A program made the translations under genes and the position numbers. From positions 1-64,000 of the forward strand of contig CAMBPB010000003.1 in assembly GCA_945869465.1 (NCBI GenBank): DNA of 64,000 bases. The letters are read 5' to 3'. The notes beneath the pieces are model-generated. The model saw only the letters and a program-made list of their open reading frames with translations, was not told the DNA's origin and did no database searches. The DNA comes from Prosthecobacter debontii (GTDB taxonomy: Bacteria; Verrucomicrobiota; Verrucomicrobiia; Verrucomicrobiales; Akkermansiaceae). Below, one piece after another: positions 7,926 through 16,679 of this stretch; position 1 is the stretch's first letter, and each line of letters begins with the position of its first letter.

Positions 7926-9467
7926 CTATTTCGGTGCGGTAAGGTCCTCGAAAGTCGGATTTCCGCGGTCGGCATCCGGTTTTTTCGGCTGTTTTGGAGT
8001 GGCTTCGAGCAATTCCTTAAAGTTGTCCGCGGGTGCGGCGGCGGTGCCGCCGATTTTCAGGCTGATCCAGCGAAAACCTTCCATCGACGGGCCGAACATC
8101 GCGTCCAGGCGACGGCTATCGGATGACGGAATGGATGCCCGGATCATCCCTTCCGCGATGCCCACTTCGAGACTGCCGGACAATCTGCGGTCCGCGGCCA
8201 TGGTGACTCCGCCGCGCAAGGCCATGCGTCCTTTGTGTTCAAAGTTAAAATCGCTGATCGCCACGGCACCATCGCCGCGACGGAGCATTCCGGTGACGTC
8301 GCTTTCCGACACCGGGCGTTCGAACCAATCGTCGTCCAAAGTTCTGGCAAGGACGAGAAGGAACGGAAATCCGTTGAGTTCGAAAGGCGTGGTGAGGGTG
8401 TTGCGGAAGGTGACGGCGAGCGAGGTGTTAGGGCGGGGTCCGGGGGTGAACGAGAGGTGATTGGACGTGTCTGAGGGGAGGGTGTCGATTCTTCCGGAGA
8501 AAAGCCGTCCGAGTTCGGGGCCGGCGATGCCGGCAACGAGGAAGGAGTCAAGCTCGACGGCGAGGGTCGAGGGGTGGCCGAAGGCGTAGGGCGCGACGCT
8601 TCCGCTCAGTTCGAAAACGCCGCGGGTGTCGGTATCGTAAGCGAGGCGCATGCCGACGACATCCAGCTCATTGTCGCGGAATTCGATGTGCGAGCGGTCC
8701 AGCCGCAGCTTGGGCCAGCCGGTGATGACGAGATTGCCGCGGCTGAGGAGAAGCTGGGGGCGGCCGTTTGCTTTTACCGGATGAAAGGAACCTTCCGAAT
8801 TTTGGAGGCGAATCAGGGGAGCCGCGGGATCGCCGAGCAGGATATGGAGTTTGGGAATGGCGTAGCGTTTGAAGCGAATCGGCAGGGATTCCGCCGTGGA
8901 GCGGGCATTCTGCGCGACTTTGGCTGGATCCGGGATGCGAATTGTTAGAGTGCCTTCGGATGAAATCGCTTCCTCGCCGGTCATCGACTTCCCGAGAAAG
9001 CTCGCGGGGGAGATCTCGGCTCTGACACTCGTTGCTGATAGGTCCCGGAGAAGATGGGTTTCCGGCCAGGTGAGGACAATTCGTCCGGCGTTGGCGCTGG
9101 TCGGGTTCACTCGGAATTGCTCAAGCTCGACGTTGGCTCCGGTGCTGAGGGTGATTTTTTCGATGAGACCTTTGCGAAATGGAGCGCTGTTGGCAAAGAT
9201 GATGGCGGCACCGGCGGCAAAGATAGCCAGCAGGAGCAGGATGAGTGCCGCGGAAACCTGGACGATGCGGGCGCGGCGCGAGTGTTGGAGTTCCTCCTTA
9301 TGGGGCTGTCGCGACCGGCGTTTGCGCTTGCGCACCCGGATGGCTTGGCTGCCATCGTCGCGGGTCACCAATTGGCCCTCATGGAGCGGGTCTTCCGCAG
9401 GGTGGACTTTCAACCGATCCATCATTTCGTCGATGGAGTATTTTTCCGGCTCGCTGGGGGCGGACAT
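7926..9467 (-). CDS. Membrane-anchored protein of unknown function, downstream of pilus secretin
   Basis: I do not recognise a named family for this 513-residue protein. The first 75 residues are cytoplasmic and highly basic (RKRKRRSRQPHKEEL). A single helix follows (VQVSAALILLLLAIFAAGAAIIFA), then about 400 residues of beta-rich periplasmic sequence. That part has alternating short strands and phrases such as ITGWPKLRLDRSHIEF and MALRGGVTMAADRRLSGSLEVGI, which recall AsmA-like or DUF3971-like lipid-transfer and assembly proteins. It starts 35 bp after the secretin stop, so the two are probably co-transcribed. A role in outer-membrane or pilus assembly is inference from position. Confidence 0.75.
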   Translation of the reverse strand: MSAPSEPEKYSIDEMMDRLKVHPAEDPLHEGQLVTRDDGSQAIRVRKRKRRSRQPHKEELQHSRRARIVQVSAALILLLLAIFAAGAAIIFANSAPFRKGLIEKITLSTGANVELEQFRVNPTSANAGRIVLTWPETHLLRDLSATSVRAEISPASFLGKSMTGEEAISSEGTLTIRIPDPAKVAQNARSTAESLPIRFKRYAIPKLHILLGDPAAPLIRLQNSEGSFHPVKANGRPQLLLSRGNLVITGWPKLRLDRSHIEFRDNELDVVGMRLAYDTDTRGVFELSGSVAPYAFGHPSTLAVELDSFLVAGIAGPELGRLFSGRIDTLPSDTSNHLSFTPGPRPNTSLAVTFRNTLTTPFELNGFPFLLVLARTLDDDWFERPVSESDVTGMLRRGDGAVAISDFNFEHKGRMALRGGVTMAADRRLSGSLEVGIAEGMIRASIPSSDSRRLDAMFGPSMEGFRWISLKIGGTAAAPADNFKELLEATPKQPKKPDADRGNPTFEDLTAPK

Positions 9468-9502
9468 GACAAGGATGCGTGAAGAGCGATGCAGTAGGAC
9501 GA

Positions 9503-11974
9503 TCAGCGATCCCGGTATGGCCGTCCGGTGGGATCAAGGAGTTCGACATTGACGAGGAAGACGATGGCGGTGGAGACCGACTGCCTAGCCTTGGATTGGA
9601 ACAATCGTCCCAAGATCGGGATACTTCCAAAGATCGGAACCTGATCGCTGACATCTTCGACACTGTCTTTGATCAATCCGCCGATGGCGATTGTTGCTCC
9701 GTCAGCGACCGTCAATTGGGTGGCGAGGCGTTGCACGCTGAAAATCGGCATCAGGATGGCGTTCTGGGTGAGTTGCGTCGTTTCCGGACCCAGGATGCCG
9801 GTGGTGGTGGTATTGATCGGGCTGCCGTAGTTGACGAAGCCATCGAAGGCGGTGAACGACGGGTTCAGGGTGACATCGACGTATCGCTTGTTGGCATCCG
9901 CCACGGGCAGCACTTCCAGCGTGATGCCGAGGTCTCTTTTTTCGAACGCCGTTGGGGTTGCGGGAGCCACCGTGGTGCCGCCACCGCCACCACCACCGCC
10001 GCCGCCCACGCCTTGAACCACATTTCCGCCCACGGCGTTTGGCAATTCCGGGGGCTCGTATTCTGTCGGATAGATAAACTCATTGATGATCGTGACGCTC
10101 GATGCCTGACCACTGCGGGTGACGGTGGAAGGACGTGCCATGATATCCACGCCTTTTTTCTGACTCAAGCCGCGCATCAGCATCTGGACCTGACCCTCGG
10201 AGAACAGTCCGGTCAATGCCAGGACGCCGGGTGCCACCGAGCTTTGTTGTGCGTCGCGATTCGGATTATTGATCAGGTTGTCGAGTCCATCGGCGGAAAT
10301 GGCTTGGTCGCCCGAGCGCAATCCGTTCGTGGCGACTCCGGTGTTGACCTGACCCAAGGGGCCCGCAGGGACGCCATCGACGGCGACGCCGCCGACGGGA
10401 GAGACAAAATCGGCGCCGGTGCGGCCCGGGGTGTTTCCGCGGGTCCCTCCGCTGGCGAACAGGTGGTGAGCGGAAAGGCCGAAGGGGTTGACGAGCCAGT
10501 CAAAGCCAAGCTCGTCGAGATTGTTTTTTTCGGTTTTGATCATCGTCACCCGGACGGCCACCATCACGGGTTCCGTCTGGGTCATTGTTTCGACGTATTG
10601 GGCAATAAAATCCTGGTTGGTTGCTGTGTTGACGACCCGCAGGGTGTTAGTTGCCGCGCTGTAGCTCGCGCTGGCACCTTCCGGGAAGGAAACCCCTTGT
10701 TTGGAGAGGGCTTCCTGAGCGGTGAGTCGCTTGGTGAGCAAGCCGCCTTTGGCAGGGGCATCGGAAAACGGACTGTCGTCGGTTCCATTGGCTTCCGTGC
10801 CGTTGCTCAAGCTGGTGATGAAATCCGGCGGCACCCGGTAGGTGCGGGAAATCAACCCTTCCGAGGTGGATCCCAAGGGAGTGATGATGACGGAAAATTC
10901 ATCGGTGGTGAACGCTGTGCGGGTGATGTCCGTGATGTATTTGAGGACTTGCCGAAGCGGAACCTGTGACAGGCGAAGGTCGAATTTCTGGCTGCGGATG
11001 CGTTGGGCGACTGCGGAATCCGCCGGACCGAGATTGACGGTGAAATTCACGCCCTTGCGTGCCGGATCCAGCTCCAGCGCATCGTTTTCCGCCGCGCGGA
11101 CGCGGAGGAAATCAAGCGCATCGTCCAGCGTGGCCTGGTCCAAGGCGATGGTCGGAATGATGATTCGATCCAGTTTAGCGGCGATTGAGACCGGGCCAAG
11201 ATCGAGGGGAGCGGCGCCTGGATCTTCCGGACCGACGCCGAGTTCCGGGGCGGGCACTTGCAGCTCCCAGGCGGCATCCACTTGGGCGAGCATTTCGGAA
11301 CGGGTGTGATCGGAGGCGGCTTTGAAATAGTCGCTCTTGGCGACCGTCACCCGTTCCATTCCGCGGCGGGCAGCGGTGTTGGTGGGATCGAGGCGCAGGA
11401 TTTTCTGATAATGAGTGGCGGCGGCATCGAATTTCCCGAGATCCTGGGCTCCTTGGGCGGTGTAAAGCAGGCGTCGCACGGCATCCACGTGTTTGGCGTG
11501 CTCGGCGGTGAGGGCGGGGTTGGTGCGGATGGGATCGTCGAGTTGGGCGCGGAAGGCGAGGGCTCCGGGGTCCTTGGGAGCCACGCCTTCCCGCAGGACC
11601 TTGTCCACGGTGGCCTTGGCTCCTGCGACATCTCCTTTGCGGGAAAGCAAGCGGGCTTGTTCGACCGCGGCCTGCGCGTAGCGTTCGGTGGCGGCTGTGC
11701 GGAGATCGGCGGAGACGGGCGCATCCGGGATCATTTCACGCGCGCCGGCGTAGGCCTCGAGGGCATCGGCAAAGCGTCCCGCCTGATAGGCCTCATCGCC
11801 CTTGCGGAGCAGTTCCTGGGCTTCTTCCACCGCCTGATTGCGGCGGGAAAGTTCGCGATTGGCGAGTCCGGTGGAAGTCACGGGCTCGCCGGCCGTTAGT
11901 GCAACGGCAAGACAAGCGGTGACCAGCGATGCGGCCCGACCGCAGGTTGAAAGGTTCGGTTTGATAGTCTCCAT
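9503..11974 (-). CDS. Amuc_1098-type type IV pilus secretin
   Basis: This 823-residue outer-membrane secretin would form the ring through which a type IV-like pilus exits. It begins METIKPNLSTCGRAASLVTA with a signal peptide. Residues about 35-190 carry TPR-like helices (RKGDEAYQAGRFADALEAY). A short N-domain (FDLRLSQVPLRQVLKYITDI) follows, then the secretin domain with RVTMIKTEKNNLDELGFDW, a glycine-rich loop near 650, and the C-terminal VPIFGSIPILGRLFQ hallmark. An N-terminal TPR plus secretin is the form found in Akkermansia Amuc_1098. The frame opens at 12100, but only the ATG at 11974 precedes a signal peptide. The other pilus genes of that locus are not next to it here. Confidence 0.88.
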   Translation of the reverse strand: METIKPNLSTCGRAASLVTACLAVALTAGEPVTSTGLANRELSRRNQAVEEAQELLRKGDEAYQAGRFADALEAYAGAREMIPDAPVSADLRTAATERYAQAAVEQARLLSRKGDVAGAKATVDKVLREGVAPKDPGALAFRAQLDDPIRTNPALTAEHAKHVDAVRRLLYTAQGAQDLGKFDAAATHYQKILRLDPTNTAARRGMERVTVAKSDYFKAASDHTRSEMLAQVDAAWELQVPAPELGVGPEDPGAAPLDLGPVSIAAKLDRIIIPTIALDQATLDDALDFLRVRAAENDALELDPARKGVNFTVNLGPADSAVAQRIRSQKFDLRLSQVPLRQVLKYITDITRTAFTTDEFSVIITPLGSTSEGLISRTYRVPPDFITSLSNGTEANGTDDSPFSDAPAKGGLLTKRLTAQEALSKQGVSFPEGASASYSAATNTLRVVNTATNQDFIAQYVETMTQTEPVMVAVRVTMIKTEKNNLDELGFDWLVNPFGLSAHHLFASGGTRGNTPGRTGADFVSPVGGVAVDGVPAGPLGQVNTGVATNGLRSGDQAISADGLDNLINNPNRDAQQSSVAPGVLALTGLFSEGQVQMLMRGLSQKKGVDIMARPSTVTRSGQASSVTIINEFIYPTEYEPPELPNAVGGNVVQGVGGGGGGGGGGTTVAPATPTAFEKRDLGITLEVLPVADANKRYVDVTLNPSFTAFDGFVNYGSPINTTTTGILGPETTQLTQNAILMPIFSVQRLATQLTVADGATIAIGGLIKDSVEDVSDQVPIFGSIPILGRLFQSKARQSVSTAIVFLVNVELLDPTGRPYRDR

Positions 11975-12039
11975 GCGGATGCTTGCTGGGACGTATAGAG
12001 GCGTCGGGCGGAGAGGGTAAGTGCAAAATCTGGAAAATC

Positions 12040-12201
12040 TCATCTTTTTGAATGCCACGTAAACTCCAGTTGGATTTCCATCCGCCGTGGCCGGGTCCAC
12101 CGCCGCCGGAAACAGGCCGGGAATCGTTCCTCCAATAGTGGCATGATTTTTTCAAACAGCGGCTTGATGATGTCCATGGGAAGAGTGTTCGTATGAACCA
12201 T
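12040..12201 (-). CDS. Possible small basic protein, unrecognised
   Basis: A 53-codon frame starts 22 bp after the stop of ribF and points the same way. The product has a helix-like N-terminus (MDIIKPLFEKIMPLLEERF) and a basic tail rich in Arg. No clear ribosome binding site is visible. An internal ATG at 12177 would give 45 residues. It fills part of the 249-bp spacer between ribF and the secretin gene. It may be spurious. Confidence 0.3.
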   Translation of the reverse strand: MVHTNTLPMDIIKPLFEKIMPLLEERFPACFRRRWTRPRRMEIQLEFTWHSKR

Positions 12202-12223
12202 TGCAAGTGTCAAGCGGGGTTTC

Positions 12224-13213
12224 TCAGACGGTTGGAGCAGCGAGCGCCGTGCGGGCGGTTTGGACGTCCTTTTCGATCTGAAGCCGAAGTGCGTCGAGCG
12301 AGGCAAACTTCATCTCTGGCCGCAGGTGTTTTTCGAATCGGAGGTCGAGATTCCGGCCGTAAAGATCTCCGGAAAACCCGAACAAATGCACTTCCAGCAG
12401 CCGGGACGTTGCGCCGAGCGTGGGCCGCACGCCCAGATTGGCGACTCCCTCCCAGAGGTGCCCATCGGTATCGTCAGTGACGCGAACCGCCCAGACTCCG
12501 TCCGGTGGGAGTTGGAGGTCGCCGGTCGCTAGATTCGCCGTCGGGAAACCCAGCGTCCTGCCGAGTTGGTTGCCGTGGATGACCGTCCCGCTCACCGAGT
12601 AAGCCCTGCCGAGCATGCCGGCCGCGGCTTCGAGATTGCCATCGCGGATCGCCTGGCGGATGCGGGTGCTGCTGATCCGGTCACCGTCGAACATGACGGG
12701 CGGCACCGCTTCCAGCCAGAAGCCGCGTTGGTCCGCCTCGCGCATGAGAAACGCCACGTCGCCGCCGCGCTGGTGGCCGAAGCGCCAATCCTCGCCCACG
12801 GCAATGGTGCGGACCGGAGCCGCAGTGAGCCGAGCGATGAATTCGGCGGCCTCCATGGCGGCGAGTTCCGCATCGAAACGCAGGGCGATCAACAGCCGGA
12901 TGCCCAGACCACTCACGATTTGTGCCTTGTGATCCAGCGTTTCCAACAGCGAGGCAGGCGCTTTTTCCGGAGCGATCACCCGGATCGGATGCGGATCAAA
13001 CGTGAGCAAAGCAGCCAGCCCGCCTGCCTGGTCGGCCGCCCGCACGGCCCGCGCGATCACCGCCTGATGGCCCACATGCACGCCGTCAAAGACTCCCATC
13101 GCCAAGTGCAGCGGTTCGCCGAGCGAGGCGAGTTCATCAAGGCGGTTCCGAATCAGCACCCCGCCGCGATAACCCCATGATACCGATCCTTCAAGCCCCG
13201 ATGGTGACTTCAT
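12224..13213 (-). CDS. ribF: Bifunctional riboflavin kinase / FAD synthetase RibF
   Basis: This 329-residue enzyme phosphorylates riboflavin to FMN and adenylylates FMN to FAD. The N-terminal FAD synthetase (nucleotidyltransferase) half shows MGVFDGVHVGHQAVI, LTFDPHP, GEDWRFGHQRGGDV and the ISSTRIRQAIRDG motif. The C-terminal riboflavin kinase half (from about residue 200) shows GNQLGRTLGFPTANL and a terminal EVHLFGFSGDLYG segment. The length is typical. Its ATG region overlaps the stop of the deoR-type gene by 4 bp (13210-13213), so it is probably co-transcribed with that regulator, an odd pairing for a housekeeping gene. Confidence 0.95.
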   Translation of the reverse strand: MKSPSGLEGSVSWGYRGGVLIRNRLDELASLGEPLHLAMGVFDGVHVGHQAVIARAVRAADQAGGLAALLTFDPHPIRVIAPEKAPASLLETLDHKAQIVSGLGIRLLIALRFDAELAAMEAAEFIARLTAAPVRTIAVGEDWRFGHQRGGDVAFLMREADQRGFWLEAVPPVMFDGDRISSTRIRQAIRDGNLEAAAGMLGRAYSVSGTVIHGNQLGRTLGFPTANLATGDLQLPPDGVWAVRVTDDTDGHLWEGVANLGVRPTLGATSRLLEVHLFGFSGDLYGRNLDLRFEKHLRPEMKFASLDALRLQIEKDVQTARTALAAPTV

Positions 13214-13971
13214 GCGCCGATGAGCACTTCGATGCCGCGTCCTTGGAGCTCTTCAATGAATTGCGGGTCCGCCGCCTTGTCGGTGACGAGACAACTCAAA
13301 TCCGCCACGTCGGCGAAGAAAAACGAGGCTTTTTGCCCGAGCTTCGAATGGTCGGCCATGAACACCACGTCCTCAGCGCTGGCGATCACCCGCTCCTTGA
13401 AAGCCGCCTGCCGCGAGTTGCTTTCGCTCACCCCGCGCTCGGGATGCAGGCCGCTGCCGGATAGGAACATCCGGTGGATATTGTAGCGTTGCAGCGATTT
13501 TTCGGCGGTGAGGCCGATGAACGAGCGGGACTTGGCGTCGAACAGGCCGCCGGTACACATCAGGTCGAGATTCGGCCGATCCGAGAGCGCGGTCAGCACG
13601 TTGAGCGCATTGGTGACGACCGTTAGCGGGAGATCGGGCAGAAACTCGGTGAGGGTCAGGACCGTCGAACTCGCATCCAGGAAAATCGTTTCGTTCGCTT
13701 GGATCCGGCTGGCCGCCAACCTCGCGATTGCCTGTTTTTCCTCCCGCCGGATGGCTTGGCGTTCGGTGAATGGAACGTCGCCGCGGATTTTCTCCGGCCG
13801 GCTGGCTCCGCCATGGATTCGGATCAGTTGGCCGCGTTTTTCCAGCCGTTCGAAATCCTTGCGCACGGTCTCGTCCGTCACCCCGAGCGCTTCCGCTGTT
13901 TCGGCCGTCCGCATGGAGCCCGCTCCGTTGAGAAGATCGAGAATCCGGCGTTGGCGTTCGATGGCGAGCAT
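13210..13971 (-). CDS. DeoR-family transcriptional regulator of the microcompartment locus
   Basis: This 253-residue protein has an N-terminal DeoR winged helix-turn-helix (RQRRILDLLNGAGSMRTAETAEALGVTDETVRKDFERL, residues 7-45, with the family's VRKDFERLEKRG helix). The C-terminal sugar-phosphate sensor domain (about 80-245) contains FLDASSTVLTLTEFL and VVTNALNVLTALSD. DeoR repressors normally sense phosphorylated sugars. The gene is divergent from pduL with only 85 bp between the start codons, and that spacer holds a strong palindrome (see 13986-14050). Regulation of the BMC operon by a sugar phosphate such as a deoxysugar 1-phosphate is therefore likely, but the ligand is inferred. Confidence 0.9.
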   Translation of the reverse strand: MLAIERQRRILDLLNGAGSMRTAETAEALGVTDETVRKDFERLEKRGQLIRIHGGASRPEKIRGDVPFTERQAIRREEKQAIARLAASRIQANETIFLDASSTVLTLTEFLPDLPLTVVTNALNVLTALSDRPNLDLMCTGGLFDAKSRSFIGLTAEKSLQRYNIHRMFLSGSGLHPERGVSESNSRQAAFKERVIASAEDVVFMADHSKLGQKASFFFADVADLSCLVTDKAADPQFIEELQGRGIEVLIGA

Positions 13972-13985
13972 GAATCGTGTTTTTT

Positions 13986-14050
13986 CTTTGTTTCGTTGGG
14001 AATTTTTGGGATTTTTGTTGACTTGTCAACCGAATCCCACAAAAACAAAG
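13986..14050. promoter_or_regulatory. Divergent promoter/operator between deoR and pduL
   Basis: The spacer contains a perfect palindrome GTTGAC-TT-GTCAAC at 14017-14030. It is nested in a second inverted repeat TGGGATT (14007-14013) / AATCCCA (14033-14039), and outer arms CTTTGTTT (13986-13993) / AAACAAAG (14043-14050) enclose both. It lies between the divergent start codons (13971 and 14057) and is AT-rich compared with the surroundings. This is what a DeoR operator should look like. The direct repeat TGGGA at 13997 and 14007 may add a second half-site. Confidence 0.65.
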
Positions 14051-14056
14051 CCATTC

Positions 14057-14737
14057 ATGGCCGAAACGCTTACTCAATCCACGCCGCGAGCCGTCATTGA
14101 ACACATGGTTCGGGATCAGGTGTATGCCCGGCTCGGCATCCCGCTGCCGGCCGCCGCCAAGGCTCCCAACGCCCTGCTCGTCAATATTTCCGCCCGCCAT
14201 TGCCACCTGACCCAAACCGCCGTGGAGGCCCTCTTCGGGCCGGGCCACCAACTGGCACCAATGAAAGGCCTCTACCAGGACGGCCAGTATGCCGCCAAGG
14301 AATCCGTCACCCTCATCGGCCCCCGCAGCCGAGTCATTTCCAACCTCCGCATCCTCGGCCCCTGCCGCAGCCTCAATCAGATCGAGCTCGCCTTCACCGA
14401 TGCGGTGTCCCTGGGTTTTGAAATCCCCGTCCGCATGTCCGGCCAGATCGCCGGCACTCCCGGCTGCATGCTGATGGGACCTAACGGTTACTTCCAGCTC
14501 GATGAGGGCGTGATCCGCGCCCAGCCGCACGTCCACATGCATCCCGACGATGCCGCGTTCTACGGCGTCAAACACCTCGACACCATGAAACTCAAGGTCC
14601 ACGGCCCGCTCGGCATGACCTTCGACAAGCTCGTCGTGCGCGTCGATCCTTCCTTCAAACTCGAGGTCCACATCGATACCGACGAAGGCAACGCCTGCGG
14701 CCTCAAACCCGACACTTTCTGCGAACTGATCAATTAA
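14057..14737 (+). CDS. pduL: Phosphate propanoyltransferase PduL (microcompartment phosphotransacylase)
   Basis: This 226-residue enzyme exchanges acyl-CoA for acyl phosphate, recycling CoA inside the shell. It contains the duplicated PduL beta-barrel with metal-binding histidines in NISARHCHLTQTAVEALFG (near residues 48-52) and in QPHVHMHPDDAAFYGV (near 155-165). The first ~28 residues (TPRAVIEHMVRDQVYARLG) form an amphipathic helix of the kind used as an encapsulation peptide. The frame extends far upstream, but the ATG at 14057 is the first after the operator and fits PduL length. It is the first gene of the BMC operon, 31 bp before the first BMC-H. The likely substrate here is lactyl- or propionyl-CoA. 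Confidence 0.93.
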   Translation: MAETLTQSTPRAVIEHMVRDQVYARLGIPLPAAAKAPNALLVNISARHCHLTQTAVEALFGPGHQLAPMKGLYQDGQYAAKESVTLIGPRSRVISNLRILGPCRSLNQIELAFTDAVSLGFEIPVRMSGQIAGTPGCMLMGPNGYFQLDEGVIRAQPHVHMHPDDAAFYGVKHLDTMKLKVHGPLGMTFDKLVVRVDPSFKLEVHIDTDEGNACGLKPDTFCELIN

Positions 14738-14768
14738 TCTCCAATCCAACACATCAACCAACACCACT

Positions 14769-15038
14769 ATGAGCGCACTCGGCATGATTGAAACCAAAGG
14801 CTACGTCGGCAGCGTCGAAGCCACCGACGCGATGGCCAAAGCGGCCAACGTCCAGCTTATCAACCAAATCCAAATCGGCGGGGCTTTCCTCACCGTGCTA
14901 GTCAAGGGCGACGTCGGCAGCGTGAAAGCGGCCGTCGATGCCGGAGCCGATGCCGCCGGCCGTGTCGGCGAGCTCGTTTCCGCACACGTCATCGCCCGAC
15001 CGCACGCCGACCTGCTCAGCCAGTTCGGAATCGCGTGA
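14769..15038 (+). CDS. BMC-H shell hexamer protein 1
   Basis: This 89-residue single-domain BMC protein (Pfam BMC fold) forms hexameric tiles of the compartment facets. It starts SALGMIETKGYVGSVEATDAM, the typical first strand and helix, and the pore-loop region is QIQIGGAFLTVLVKGDVGSVKAAVDAG. It ends VSAHVIARPHADLL, the conserved edge motif. The length is standard. It lies 31 bp after pduL and 51 bp before the second BMC-H. The three hexamer paralogues of this operon differ in the pore loop and in the C-terminus, so they probably form distinct pores. Confidence 0.95.
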   Translation: MSALGMIETKGYVGSVEATDAMAKAANVQLINQIQIGGAFLTVLVKGDVGSVKAAVDAGADAAGRVGELVSAHVIARPHADLLSQFGIA

Positions 15039-15089
15039 GATAGTTCCGACTCTCAAACCTCAACCATCAACTCCCCACTTCCTACCAAA

Positions 15090-15368
15090 ATGGCCAAACA
15101 AGCAATCGGCATCATCGAAACCAAGGGCTTCGTCTCTCTGGTTGAAGCCTCCGACGCGGCGCTCAAAGCCGCCGACATCAAAATGACCGGCTGGGAAAAA
15201 ATCGGCTCCGGCATCGTCACGGGCTTTTTCACCGGCGACGTCGCCGCCGTGAAAGCCGGCCTTGACGCCGCCGCCGCCGCCGCCTCGAGCCTCGGCACGG
15301 TCACCTCCGTCCAAGTCATTCCCCGTCCGCACGACGACCTCTCGAAGCTCGGCGCCTGGATCGGTTGA
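15090..15368 (+). CDS. BMC-H shell hexamer protein 2
   Basis: This 92-residue BMC-H protein begins MAKQAIGIIETKGFVSLVEA. The pore-side loop EKIGSGIVTGFFTGDVAAVKAGLDAA differs from paralogue 1 (GSGIVTGFF in place of GGAFLTVLV). The edge motif VTSVQVIPRPHDDL is present. The N-terminus is almost identical to the third hexamer gene (16680), suggesting recent duplication. It is followed by a 100-bp spacer with the CTGTCTC repeat before ackA. Confidence 0.95.
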   Translation: MAKQAIGIIETKGFVSLVEASDAALKAADIKMTGWEKIGSGIVTGFFTGDVAAVKAGLDAAAAAASSLGTVTSVQVIPRPHDDLSKLGAWIG

Positions 15369-15433
15369 TCTAACCAGACAGAAGCCCCCGAGACAGAAGG
15401 CAAAAGATCAGATTTTCATCTCTCCCTTCTCTT

Positions 15434-15464
<31 letters not shown>

Positions 15465-15468
15465 ACCC

Positions 15469-16644
15469 ATGCTCATCCTCGTCGCCAACCTTGGTTCGAC
15501 CTCCTTCAAATACTGCCTCTTCCGCATGGATGAGAGCGGTGGGGAAGTCGTGGCCAAGGGCGGATACGAGCGGGTTTCGGACCATGCCGGGGTGATTGAT
15601 GACGCGCTCGCCACTCTGCAGCGCGACGGTGTCATCGCCAGCCCGGATGAAATCGCCGCGGTCGGTTTCAAGACCGTGCTCGGCAAGGACCTCAGCGGTT
15701 GTGTCATCGCCGACGAGGCGGTGATCGCCGCGCTGGAAGGCTTTGCCGCGGTGGCTCCGGCGCACAATCCGCCCTATGCCGCGGGCATCCGGCAGTTCGC
15801 CAAGGCACTGCCTAACGCCAAACCCGTCGCCCTGTTTGAGACCGCTTTCTATCAGTGGACCGGCGCCGCCGCCGCCAACTATGCGATTCCCCGCGCGTGG
15901 CGCGACATCGGCATCCGGCGCTACGGATTCCACGGCGCGAGCCACAAGTTCATCGCCGAACGCTCCGCCGAACTCTGCGGCCGCGAGGATGTGGCGCAGA
16001 TCGCCCGCCGCCTCTATCTGGACGGCCCGGCTGCGGTTTCCGGCAAACCCTTGCGCGTCGTTTCATGTCATCTCGGCGGCTCCAGTTCGGTCACGGGCAT
16101 CCTCAATGGCGTGGCCATCGGCACCAGCATGGGCTTTTCGCCCCAGAGCGGCTTGCCGCAGAACAACAGGGTGGGGGACCTCGATTCCGGGGCTATCCCT
16201 TATGCCATGCGCACCCTCGGCCTGTCGCTCGATGAAGCCGAACGCCAACTCACCAAGGAGTCCGGTCTGCTGGGGCTCTCGGGTATTTCCAACGACATCC
16301 GCGATATCCGCGAGGCTGCGGCCGCCGGAAATTCCGACGCCCGACTCGCCGTGGACGCCCTGGTCCACTCGATCCGCCACTGGATCGGCGCGTTCATGCT
16401 CGAACTCGGCGGTCTCGACGCCCTGGTCTTCACCGCCGGGATCGGTGAGAACAACGCCGGCCTCCGCACCGATGTCTGCGCCAACCTGGAAGCCTTCGGT
16501 ATCGATCTTGATCCCGCGAAAAACGCAACCTGTCGTGCCACCGAGGCGGACATCAGCACACCCGTCTCGCCAGTTAGAATTCTCGTCATTCCCGCCAACG
16601 AGGAACTCGTGTTAGCCCGCGAGGTTTTCCGCAAACTTTCCTGA
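15469..16644 (+). CDS. ackA: Acetate/propionate kinase AckA
   Basis: This 391-residue ASKHA-fold kinase transfers phosphate from an acyl phosphate to ADP, giving ATP and the free acid, the step after PduL. Motifs are LVANLGSTSFKYCLF at the N-terminus, GFHGASHKFIAERSA, SCHLGGSSSVTGILNG, PQSGLPQNNRVGDLDSG, SGISNDIRDI and FTAGIGENNAGLR. The length is normal. The frame opens at 15262 inside the previous gene, but the ATG at 15469 immediately precedes the conserved first strand. It sits between the second and third BMC-H genes, as a core BMC enzyme partner. In this pathway lactyl or propionyl phosphate is a plausible substrate besides acetyl phosphate. Confidence 0.93.
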   Translation: MLILVANLGSTSFKYCLFRMDESGGEVVAKGGYERVSDHAGVIDDALATLQRDGVIASPDEIAAVGFKTVLGKDLSGCVIADEAVIAALEGFAAVAPAHNPPYAAGIRQFAKALPNAKPVALFETAFYQWTGAAAANYAIPRAWRDIGIRRYGFHGASHKFIAERSAELCGREDVAQIARRLYLDGPAAVSGKPLRVVSCHLGGSSSVTGILNGVAIGTSMGFSPQSGLPQNNRVGDLDSGAIPYAMRTLGLSLDEAERQLTKESGLLGLSGISNDIRDIREAAAAGNSDARLAVDALVHSIRHWIGAFMLELGGLDALVFTAGIGENNAGLRTDVCANLEAFGIDLDPAKNATCRATEADISTPVSPVRILVIPANEELVLAREVFRKLS

Positions 16645-16679
16645 ATCCATCACATAACTCCATCCAAACCACCACTATT

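Noticed and set aside
7021-8460. Long plus-strand open frame of 479 codons
   Set aside because: It lies antisense to hpf and the following gene, has no family motifs, and arises from the high GC content.
9479-10969. 496-codon plus-strand open frame opposite the secretin gene
   Set aside because: Mirror of the secretin reading frame. The secretin signature is unambiguous on the minus strand.
13373-14797. 474-codon minus-strand frame spanning deoR and pduL
   Set aside because: Overlaps two well-supported genes in other frames and has no family likeness.
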